NCBI GenBank assembly: GCA_018266215.1
Contig: JAFEAV010000016.1
Location: 1-64,000 of the forward strand
DNA: 64,000 bases
Reading direction: 5' to 3'
From: Cyanobacteria bacterium SZAS LIN-3
GTDB taxonomy: Bacteria; Cyanobacteriota; Vampirovibrionia; Obscuribacterales; Obscuribacteraceae
The translations under genes were made by a program, and so were the position numbers. This document shows, in pieces, positions 26,559-34,378 of the stretch. The notes under the pieces were generated by a model that did not search any database, had not been told where the DNA came from, and was given only the letters and a program-made list of their open reading frames with translations. How positions within the stretch are numbered: position 1 is the first letter of the stretch; the number at the start of each line of letters is the position of its first letter.

Positions 26559-27775
26559 CAACAACGCTCAACAATACGCAGGAAAAGAAAATCATCGAGA
26601 TCGCCAAAGACGGCTCGCTCGGCTTGTTTACAACGGTCGCCATAGTGCTTCTGGCCTGGGGCGGACTGTGGTTGCGCGACAATTACCACGTCCATCAGCC
26701 ACGCTACATCAATGTCTACTTTCACGACATCGCGCAGCTGAGCGACAATGCCAATGTCTTCGTCGACGGCGTGCGCGTAGGCTCAGTGGAAAAACTGGTG
26801 TGGAAGAGCGAACATCGGGTGCTGGCACGATTGAAGATCACCAACCACACAATCAAAGTACCGGTGGGATCCCAATTCGACATCCTCAATAATGGCATTG
26901 TCGGGGCCAAATACGTGGAGATAATGGTCCCCCCTCATAGACCAGGGGATCCGGATTTGCCGGAGCTGCAATCGGAGGCCGACGTCGAAGGTGAAGACCC
27001 GGTACGGCCGGAGCTGGCTCTCAACAATCTTGTCGTCGGACTGAGCCGAGTTGACACAAAAAAACTGGCCGACAATTTTGACGCCGATCGCATACGATTA
27101 GTCCGTGCCGCAGACCAGCTGGCCACCCTGGCCAACAAGACCATGCCGGTAGTGGACGCCGCTCTGCCCCTGGAAAAAGACCTGCAAAAGCTAACTCTTG
27201 AAACAACTAAAACCTCCCACCACGTAAATAAACTGCTGGACAATCCGCACTTTTCCAGCGATTTGAAAGAGACGATTTCCATGGCTCGCGATACTGTCAG
27301 TACCGTAAGAAGCACCATGCGCGAGCTCAACATAACAATCAAGGACAAAGATCTGCGCGCCGATTTGCTCAAAGCTATGGACAAACTGCACAACTCAGCC
27401 GAAGAGCTGGAACACGCGGTGAACGTTATCCAGTCCATAACGAAGGATAAGGACCTGCGCAATGACGCCAAGGAAATCCTGGACAAGGCCCAGACCAGCC
27501 TGAAAAAAGTCGATGAAATATTCAAGTCACCGACCTATGGCACCGACATCAGAGAAACATTGAGCACCACCCGCTCCGCTATCGGCCACCTGGATCTGGC
27601 CGCCCGTCAGCTCAATCAGATCCTGGGCAAACGCTCGCCCCTGCTGCATATGCTCATTGGTCGGCCGGGCAGAATCAAAGACGAGAACAAAGATAAAGAC
27701 AAGGACAGAAAAACAGTGCAGTCCACTGAAATACCGGATGAGAATCAAGTGGCTCCGACGCCTGCCCTGCGATGA
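26555..27775 (+). CDS. MCE-domain (MlaD-type) lipid-binding protein
   Basis: 406 residues. One N-terminal membrane segment (LGLFTTVAIVLLAWGGLWL), then the MCE domain: YINVYFHDIAQLSDNANVFV, DGVRVGSVEKLVW, NNGIVGAKYVEIMVPPH. A long helical, coiled-coil-like C-terminus (about 150-350) is typical of cyanobacterial and plastid MCE proteins, which form a lipid tunnel across the periplasm. The ATG overlaps the permease stop and the stop overlaps the next gene (ATGA each time), so the three are translationally coupled. Confidence 0.9.
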   Translation: MTTTLNNTQEKKIIEIAKDGSLGLFTTVAIVLLAWGGLWLRDNYHVHQPRYINVYFHDIAQLSDNANVFVDGVRVGSVEKLVWKSEHRVLARLKITNHTIKVPVGSQFDILNNGIVGAKYVEIMVPPHRPGDPDLPELQSEADVEGEDPVRPELALNNLVVGLSRVDTKKLADNFDADRIRLVRAADQLATLANKTMPVVDAALPLEKDLQKLTLETTKTSHHVNKLLDNPHFSSDLKETISMARDTVSTVRSTMRELNITIKDKDLRADLLKAMDKLHNSAEELEHAVNVIQSITKDKDLRNDAKEILDKAQTSLKKVDEIFKSPTYGTDIRETLSTTRSAIGHLDLAARQLNQILGKRSPLLHMLIGRPGRIKDENKDKDKDRKTVQSTEIPDENQVAPTPALR

Positions 27776-28947
27776 GGGAGCGCCGCATCCTGATCTGCTA
27801 CGCCGACACCGGCGGTGGCCACCAGACTGCCGCTGAAGCCGTCAGAGACGCTCTGGAGGAGCTCGACGCCCGGGACAAAATAGACAATCCCGAGTGTGCA
27901 AAAACAACAATATTTGTGGAAACTGTGGTTGAAGAAACCAATGCAGTAAACGCCCTTTTTGTCGGCTTCTACAACTATTTGCTGCGCCACCATCAAGACT
28001 GGATGAAGTACTACACGGCCTTCATCGAAACATTCAAACCGAACGAGACATACTTCGGCTACCTCATGTGCAAGCCATATTTGCAAACAGTGTACGAACG
28101 GATGAAGCCATCAGTGGTAGTATCAGTCCATCCTATGGTAAACCACTACATGGACCGCGCTCGCTACGACGCCGGACGGCAGAAGACGACCAAACTTGTG
28201 ATAGTGCTCACCGATCCCAACGGCAATCTCTGGAGCGGCTGGGCCTGCAAGCGAGCGGATCTGCTCATTGCTCCCAACGACCTGGCCTGCAACCAGCTAA
28301 TCAAAATGGGCATAGACGCAAGCCGCATTAAAACCATCGGCATGCCGATCGAACCGGAATTTGTCCAGCCGCCGGAGATACCGCGGGAGCGCTTCCTGAC
28401 CGAACTCGGCTTCGATCCGAGCAAGCCGACCATTCTCCTCTCCGGAGGCTGGGCCGGGGGCGGGCCGCTGACCGATATCTACGAGACTTTGAAAGAAGTC
28501 AAAAGAGAAATCCAGGTAATTGTCCTTTGCGGCAACAACAAGGTGCTGCGCGACAGGATGAGGCGCCATACGACAGGCTCTCCCATCCCAACGGTGGTAA
28601 TGGGTTACAAGGACTCGCTCTCGGATATTTTTGCCGCCGGGGACCTGCTCGTCACTAAAGCCGGTGGATTGACGACTTATGAGGCAGTGGCGCGAAGACT
28701 GCCTATGGCCATCAATCTGCTGACCGAGCCCATGCCGCAGGAAATGGGTACGGTGGACATTTTGATCGGGGCCGGTCTGGCTAAACCCGTACACCGCAAC
28801 GAAGACATCATCGCCATTGTGGAAAATCTGGAGATAGAGAGCGACCGGCAAAATAGACCCCTGCCCAGCGAACACAGCCTCAACCGGGTCGATGCCGTTT
28901 ATGACATCGCCCGCGCCATCCTCGACATCGACGCCGGCAGCAATTAA
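27772..28947 (+). CDS. GT28-family diacylglycerol glycosyltransferase (MGDG-synthase-like)
   Basis: 391 residues. The N-terminal domain starts RRILICYADTGGGHQTAAEAV, the MGDG-synthase N-terminal pattern. The C-terminal sugar-nucleotide half has ILLSGGWAGGGPLTDIYETL, GYKDSLSDIFAAGDLLVTKAGG and TYEAVARRLPMAINL, as in MurG/MGD and UgtP-type processive glucosyltransferases. It transfers a sugar to diacylglycerol at the membrane. Which sugar cannot be told. It is the last gene of the Mla operon (4-bp overlap), which ties galactolipid or glucolipid synthesis to lipid transport. Confidence 0.85.
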   Translation: MRERRILICYADTGGGHQTAAEAVRDALEELDARDKIDNPECAKTTIFVETVVEETNAVNALFVGFYNYLLRHHQDWMKYYTAFIETFKPNETYFGYLMCKPYLQTVYERMKPSVVVSVHPMVNHYMDRARYDAGRQKTTKLVIVLTDPNGNLWSGWACKRADLLIAPNDLACNQLIKMGIDASRIKTIGMPIEPEFVQPPEIPRERFLTELGFDPSKPTILLSGGWAGGGPLTDIYETLKEVKREIQVIVLCGNNKVLRDRMRRHTTGSPIPTVVMGYKDSLSDIFAAGDLLVTKAGGLTTYEAVARRLPMAINLLTEPMPQEMGTVDILIGAGLAKPVHRNEDIIAIVENLEIESDRQNRPLPSEHSLNRVDAVYDIARAILDIDAGSN

Positions 28948-29071
28948 TCTGAGACTGACGCCTTAAATAGTGATTCCACCATAGCCCCCATATCTTTAGC
29001 TCGTACCATGGTTACTGGAAGCAAAAAATCAAAATAAGCCGCCGCAACCACTAAAGAAATCACGAGCTTAA

Positions 29072-30667
29072 ATGGACCCACTGGCTTCGAGCGCAAACCT
29101 GGACCGTCTACTGCTTCAATCCAAAGCCTCGTCCGAGGCCGAGGAAAATCATTCGGCATTGAGCCAGTTTTCCGAACATTGTCTGGCTTCGCTCAAGTAC
29201 AACCTGATCCAGGCCCCGGTCAGCGGTGTGACCCAGATCATCGACCACGTTGCCGATACCAATTTCCTGCCCAAAGTACAGATGTTCGAGCCTCCAAAAG
29301 CCTCTGAAGTCGGCTCGGCGGCCTGGCTTGGCGATATTACCGGCGGCACTGTGGCGGCGGCGGTGCCTCTTATTGTTTTTCACAAAGTAGTTGGACCGGG
29401 CGCAGCCGGCGCCCTTGAGACATCGGCCACATACGGAGTAAACCGTGCCGCCTTTCCCGCCCTGGCCAAAACAGCAAGTCTGGGACTGGCTTACGGAGGC
29501 ATTCTTACCCCGGTCGGCGAGGAAAAAAACGCCGGCAATTTCTGGGTACAACGTGGTGAAAACGCCCTGATAACAGCTGCTGCGCTGACGACTATGACAG
29601 CCGGCAGCATCGCCCTAAAATCCACGGGCCGCACTCTTCTGGCCGGGGACATCAGCAGCAGCGCCATCGCCGGAGCCGCTGCCGGTGAAATAGACGCCGA
29701 CCTGCATTCACTGGCCCGCGGCAATGGCCTGGCCACAAACAAGGAGCGCTTTGCCTCAATCGCCTCCTGGTCACTTGGTAGTGCCATGGGTGGTGCCGCC
29801 AACAGCATGCACGAATTCATCGCACCCACAAGCGGGATACGCGGAGTGCGCACCCTGGCCGATATGACCAGACTGGCGGACTCCACTGTCAAGCCAGGAC
29901 ATCCCGAGCGTTATGCTTTTGAAAACCAGCAGACAACGCCGGCCAAAGCCGAAATGCTCTCCGACGAAGCCTTGCAAAGCTGGTATAACCGGTCCAGCGT
30001 CAATCTGCGCCACGAAATCGACAACAGCGCCATGCCTGTGGACTGGAAAAAACAAATTGTCTCCGGGCATCAGGATTTCACCTACGGGCTCGACGCCCTG
30101 CACAACCGACCCAACGCCAAGCCGGTAGGGGTCGTTTACGGTTCGGCCCGCTTCAAGGAAAATGACTTCCGCTATCAACGCGCCCGCTACATCGGCGGAC
30201 GCATGGTGCAGGAAGGTTATGACGTCATGACCGGGGGCGGCCCCGGTACGATGGAAGGGGCTAACCGCGGGGCCTACGAGGCCGGCGGCACATCCATCGG
30301 CGTGGTGCTCAAACTCCCCCACGAAAAGCGCGGCAACGGCTACCAGACACTGACCCTCAAACATCGCAACTTTTTCACCCGCATGGAAAATCTGAAAAAA
30401 GCGGACTTTTTCATCGTCGAGGACGGCGGTATCGGCACCGGCGCCGAGGCCCTGGACACATTGACGCACATCCAGTGCGGCAAACTAAAAGAAGTACCCA
30501 TCTACTTCGTCGGCAAGAAGACCTATGCCCACATGGACAACTGGCTCAATGCCATGGAAAAAGCCGGCACAATCAGTCCTTCGGATCGTAGTCTTTATCG
30601 CATCGTTGACAATCCGGAAGAGATATTTGTCGACCTCAATCGTCGCAGACAGCAAGAACTGCGTTAG
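29072..30667 (+). CDS. Gly/Ala-rich hydrophobic module fused to a LOG-family (TIGR00730-like) domain
   Basis: 531 residues. Residues about 70-270 are Gly/Ala-rich and hydrophobic (DITGGTVAAAVPLIVFHKV, TTMTAGSIALKST, GSAMGGAANSMHEF). From about 348 a LOG/lysine-decarboxylase-like fold appears: PVGVVYGSARFKE, GYDVMTGGGPGTMEGANRGA, GGTSIGVVLKLPHE, and then EDGGIGTGAEALDTLTHIQ where PGGxGTxxE is expected. The LOG family hydrolyses cytokinin nucleotides or similar N-glycosidic AMP compounds. The altered EDGG motif leaves activity uncertain. Module order resembles the zincin-like protein at 705-2711. Confidence 0.7.
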   Translation: MDPLASSANLDRLLLQSKASSEAEENHSALSQFSEHCLASLKYNLIQAPVSGVTQIIDHVADTNFLPKVQMFEPPKASEVGSAAWLGDITGGTVAAAVPLIVFHKVVGPGAAGALETSATYGVNRAAFPALAKTASLGLAYGGILTPVGEEKNAGNFWVQRGENALITAAALTTMTAGSIALKSTGRTLLAGDISSSAIAGAAAGEIDADLHSLARGNGLATNKERFASIASWSLGSAMGGAANSMHEFIAPTSGIRGVRTLADMTRLADSTVKPGHPERYAFENQQTTPAKAEMLSDEALQSWYNRSSVNLRHEIDNSAMPVDWKKQIVSGHQDFTYGLDALHNRPNAKPVGVVYGSARFKENDFRYQRARYIGGRMVQEGYDVMTGGGPGTMEGANRGAYEAGGTSIGVVLKLPHEKRGNGYQTLTLKHRNFFTRMENLKKADFFIVEDGGIGTGAEALDTLTHIQCGKLKEVPIYFVGKKTYAHMDNWLNAMEKAGTISPSDRSLYRIVDNPEEIFVDLNRRRQQELR

Positions 30668-30936
30668 TTAACATTCCTTTGCTTAGCTCTAGCGAGCTGC
30701 GATAAGCACTGATTTCATTGCCTTGGCCGTGCTGATCGCACTAAGCTGAGGTCACACTTTTAATTGCTCTTTTTGAGGCAGCGGACACAACCAGACAGAA
30801 CCCGCCCGGCACAAGCATCTCCCCCCAGGTCTCAGTTGACCGGCAAGTCGTCACGGGCCGTGAAAAGTTCAGCGCCTCAAACAATCAGCAGTTAGCTGAA
30901 CCATCTCAATTAACAAATCAACAAAAACCAATCATT
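30668..30936. other. Intergenic region, no gene seen
   Basis: About 270 bp between the LOG-fusion gene and an 87-codon gene. I see no coding frame with a ribosome site, no strong hairpin and no repeat. Confidence 0.4.
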
Positions 30937-31200
30937 ATGAGCAACATCCCGAAGAAAGGCGAACAGGGCAACACCCAGGGTCAGCAGGAAGCGCAACGCC
31001 AGCAAAAAATCAAAAGCGACGTCACCACCTACACCGACAAAATCGTTGCCGCCATGGGTCAAAACAAAAACAGCATCAGCGAGCAACTGTTCTTCCCCGA
31101 ACCGGAAGCACAGGCACAAATCATTGCCGATTTCAAAAACCAGGGTTGGACTGTAACGTTCAAACCGATGCGCTCAGGCGGCATCATTTCCTGGTCATAG
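30937..31200 (+). CDS. Small hydrophilic protein of unknown function
   Basis: 87 residues, Gln-rich N-terminus (KKGEQGNTQGQQEAQRQQ) followed by a compact region ending FKNQGWTVTFKPMRSGGIISWS. No family is recognised and no signal peptide is visible. The ATG has no clear ribosome site. The acceptable length, no better frame and a tight gap to the next gene support it weakly. Confidence 0.5.
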   Translation: MSNIPKKGEQGNTQGQQEAQRQQKIKSDVTTYTDKIVAAMGQNKNSISEQLFFPEPEAQAQIIADFKNQGWTVTFKPMRSGGIISWS

Positions 31201-31240
31201 AAGTTGATCCCCCGAGCAATCAATCAAAAAACTTATCAAC

Positions 31241-31723
31241 ATGAAGACGATCATTTATCTCTTTTTCGGAACCATCGCGCTCTCTATCCTGGCCATACTC
31301 TCGGCCATAGGCGGCATTATCGGTGCCGGCACCGGCATTCTGGCAGCGACCATTTTGCACAATATATTTTTCGGTTCGGTTATCGGTGGCTTGATTGCCG
31401 CCTGGGCCTTCCACAGAGCCTGTCAGCACTACGACACCATGATGGAAACAGTGCACAAGAAAGAACAGGGCACGGCGGAAACAGCCGGCAAAGAGGCTTC
31501 TGAACCATCCATTAAAAAAGTGCGCCTGGCAAAAGACAATAAACACCTCTGGGGATCGGCCTCTTACTGCCTTTCCACCATCCTCGGCGTCAATCTCATT
31601 TATGGATCCGCAGGTGCTTCAGTCCTGTGGACCATAATCATCTGCGGCTTGATCGGCATACTCTGCCTGGCCCTGACACTTCTGGCTCTCTTCTGGAAGC
31701 CTCTCAAAGCGGCCCTCAAGTAA
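31241..31723 (+). CDS. Small membrane protein of unknown function
   Basis: 160 residues with four likely membrane segments: IIYLFFGTIALSILAILSAIG and GTGILAATILHNIFFGSVIGG at the N-terminus, then a charged loop (HKKEQGTAETAGKEASEPS), then ASYCLSTILGVNLIYGSAGAS and ILCLALTLLALFW. The family is not recognised. It lies between a small hydrophilic protein and a receptor-like kinase, in the same direction. Confidence 0.62.
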   Translation: MKTIIYLFFGTIALSILAILSAIGGIIGAGTGILAATILHNIFFGSVIGGLIAAWAFHRACQHYDTMMETVHKKEQGTAETAGKEASEPSIKKVRLAKDNKHLWGSASYCLSTILGVNLIYGSAGASVLWTIIICGLIGILCLALTLLALFWKPLKAALK

Positions 31724-31888
31724 CAAGGCAGGCAGTTTGAATTGGTAAGAACAGCATCTGACGATAGCAAAAAGGGCATGAACCAAAAGTTTGCGTTCTT
31801 TCTGCTATCGTCATATCAAAAAATTTCCCCATCTCTACGCACCAATATAGTATCACCCTGGAAGAGCGGGAATGCTAACATTCCATGC

Positions 31889-34378
31889 ATGACCACGGAA
31901 GAAGATAGAGCTCACTTTAACGAAGTTTGTCCGAGCTGTGGCAAAAAAATTGCCCAGAATGAGCGGGCAGGTTCGCTTACTTCCTACCTTTTCCAGCCTT
32001 TTTACTGTTCCTGCCTGGGGGACGGTGAACGGCTCATACCGCGCTCCGCGGGAGAGCAGAAAACAAGCAAATCCAGAATCAGTTTCGGCAAGGATTCACT
32101 CGGCTCCTTCTGCCCCGCCTGCGGACTGCAAAGCACGAGTCAGGGCACCCTGGGCTCGATTACCGGCTTTCTTTTCCAGGACATACGCTGCAAATGCCGC
32201 CCGGAAGACCAGCTCAGCGGCGATGACATGGTCGAGCGCTTTTTCAAACTGAAAGAGCTGGAAGCCGACAAAGTCTTTGCCAGCGTCACCGTTGATGTGG
32301 CGAAAAACGATCCCAATCAAAGTCGGGCTATAAATCTGCTGCCCGGTGCCATTATCGGCGGCGTCTATCGCATAGTGCGCCTCATAGGCAAAGGCGGCAT
32401 GGGCGAAGTCTACCTGGCCAATCATATTGGTCTGGGCAAGGTCTGTGCCCTGAAACTGATCCCACCGCACCAGGTAACCGAAAGCAGCTGGAAACGCTTC
32501 CAGAACGAAGCTAAAACAATTGCCGGCATGGAGCACGTCAACCTGGTCAAAGTCACGGATCTGGGCATCCATGAGGCGTGCCTCCCTTATTACGCCATGG
32601 AATACCTGGATGGAGATTCTCTGGCGGACTGGCTGAAAGCGCGCGGTAGACTGCCCTTGGAGACGGTACTGGAGGTCTTCAAACAGGTCTGTGACGGTGT
32701 CGACTACGCCCACCGCAAAGGCGTTGTGCACCGAGATCTAAAGCCGGGCAACATCATGATGCTGCGCACCCGCACCGGTGGCTACTCCATACGAATACTT
32801 GATTTTGGCCTGGTCAAACTGACGCAAAAAGACCGCCATCAGCAGAGTCTGACTAAAGTGGGAGAAGTTTTCGGCACACCGTTTTATATGAGTCCGGAGC
32901 AGTGTATCGGTGGTCGCATCGACAATCGCTCGGATGTTTATTCCATCGGCTGTACTATGTTTGAAGCCCTGACGGGCCAGGTGCCCTTCTCCGAGCCATC
33001 ACCAATCGAGACAATTACCGCCCATCAGGTAGCCGATCCTCCAACCCTGGAAAGTATAGTCGGGCCGGGCGTATTCCCGGACTCCATGGAAGTGGTCCTG
33101 GCCAAATTGCTGCGCAAAAATCCGGTCGAGCGCTACCAGACCCTGGCCGAACTGAAACATGATCTGGAAAAGGTAGAACGCGGCGAGACGGTCGCACCAT
33201 ACTATGTAAATCGCACAAAAACAGGCCTGGGTGACACCCAGGTAATTGAATCAGTGCCCCCGGTTGTATATGGCTCACGCTCGAACCGAAAGCGTCTGGC
33301 CATTGTTTGCTCTTCCATTGTTCTGGTGGCAGCAGCCGGAGTGGCAACTATTCATCTGCTTGTCACCAGGCCGGGCGCAAGCACGCCGACGCCGACCGTA
33401 AAAGTAAATCTCTCCACGCTCGACCCCAATTTAGGCGAAAAACCGGGCGAACAAAAAGATGACCCCCCGCCGGCCTCACTCAAAGAAACAAAGCCATACT
33501 CCACCCTGATCGAATCGGAAGGTCAGAAATTGCGTTGCTTCCATTTCCCCGACGACGTCACCATAGGCAAGCTCTACGCCGGAGGATCCAATAACCGCGA
33601 AGCCCGCGGTGTAATAAGTTTTCCAGCGGAGGACAAGCTGACACTGATGCCGGAGTTGGCGGCGATCAAGTGGCCTGCTTATCTCAAACGCTTTCAATTA
33701 GGCGATGTGCAGTCATTGCAAATGTCAAAATTTGCCTCCGAATACGCAGTCAACGGCAGCCTGGCCTGTCTCGATGCGATGACCGCCGTTCCCGGCGTGG
33801 AAAGCCTCGACCTGCGCAATGCCGATGACTTGCCGGACAGCAGTGTTGCCCAGATCGGCAAGTTCGAAAAATTGAAAGTCCTATTGCTGGGCAAAGTCGA
33901 TCTCAATCCCCTGGCACTATCAAAGTTACCGATAATGCCCAATCTCAAGCAATTGTTTTTATCCGGTCCGTATGACGCCTGTCCTGTGGTCCTCCGTCTG
34001 CGTCAGTCGGCCAGCATGCAGAAGCTCAGTTTGCCGGCGACAACAATAGATCTCGCCGCCGCCGAAGCCATTTCCACCATGCCGAATCTTGAACAGCTGT
34101 ATATCGAGAAATTCCAAGCGAACGATCCGGCCAGCACAGCGCAAGCCCTGACATTATTGAGCAAAAACACGCATCTGCATGAGCTCTCCATTAAAAAGCT
34201 CATTCTCAGACCGGAGACCATTGCCGTGCTGCAAAAATTCAGGGCACTGGAAATCCTGCGTTGTGATCAAATTGAGGCGGATTATTCCGGCGCGCTGCGA
34301 CGGCAACTGGCAAAAGAATTGCCCCGCGTGCAGTTTGGAGCGGCTGTCAGCGCCTCGGGCAAGCTGCCCCGCAACTAA
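31889..34378 (+). CDS. Receptor-like Ser/Thr kinase with two N-terminal Cys modules and C-terminal LRR (paralog 2)
   Basis: About 829 residues. Two zinc-ribbon-like modules open the protein: VCPSCGKKIAQNERAG...YCSCLGD and FCPACGLQSTSQGTLG...RCKCRPED. The kinase domain follows (LIGKGGMGEVYLANH, CALKLIPP, VVHRDLKPGNIM, LDFGLVKL, SPEQCIGG), all residues intact. After one membrane segment (RLAIVCSSIVLVAAAGVATIHLLV) come the shared extracytoplasmic module (GQKLRCFHFPDDVTIGKLYAGG) and leucine-rich repeats (LKQLFLSG, LEQLYIEKF, LHELSIKKL). I prefer the ATG at 31889 because it begins just before the first Cys module; longer frames reach 31742. The 3' end overlaps the opposing gene by 4 bp. Confidence 0.82.
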   Translation: MTTEEDRAHFNEVCPSCGKKIAQNERAGSLTSYLFQPFYCSCLGDGERLIPRSAGEQKTSKSRISFGKDSLGSFCPACGLQSTSQGTLGSITGFLFQDIRCKCRPEDQLSGDDMVERFFKLKELEADKVFASVTVDVAKNDPNQSRAINLLPGAIIGGVYRIVRLIGKGGMGEVYLANHIGLGKVCALKLIPPHQVTESSWKRFQNEAKTIAGMEHVNLVKVTDLGIHEACLPYYAMEYLDGDSLADWLKARGRLPLETVLEVFKQVCDGVDYAHRKGVVHRDLKPGNIMMLRTRTGGYSIRILDFGLVKLTQKDRHQQSLTKVGEVFGTPFYMSPEQCIGGRIDNRSDVYSIGCTMFEALTGQVPFSEPSPIETITAHQVADPPTLESIVGPGVFPDSMEVVLAKLLRKNPVERYQTLAELKHDLEKVERGETVAPYYVNRTKTGLGDTQVIESVPPVVYGSRSNRKRLAIVCSSIVLVAAAGVATIHLLVTRPGASTPTPTVKVNLSTLDPNLGEKPGEQKDDPPPASLKETKPYSTLIESEGQKLRCFHFPDDVTIGKLYAGGSNNREARGVISFPAEDKLTLMPELAAIKWPAYLKRFQLGDVQSLQMSKFASEYAVNGSLACLDAMTAVPGVESLDLRNADDLPDSSVAQIGKFEKLKVLLLGKVDLNPLALSKLPIMPNLKQLFLSGPYDACPVVLRLRQSASMQKLSLPATTIDLAAAEAISTMPNLEQLYIEKFQANDPASTAQALTLLSKNTHLHELSIKKLILRPETIAVLQKFRALEILRCDQIEADYSGALRRQLAKELPRVQFGAAVSASGKLPRN

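Noticed and set aside
31742..31888. Longer start for the kinase with two Cys modules
   Set aside because: Translation gives an unconserved leader; the ATG at 31889 lies directly before the first Cys module.
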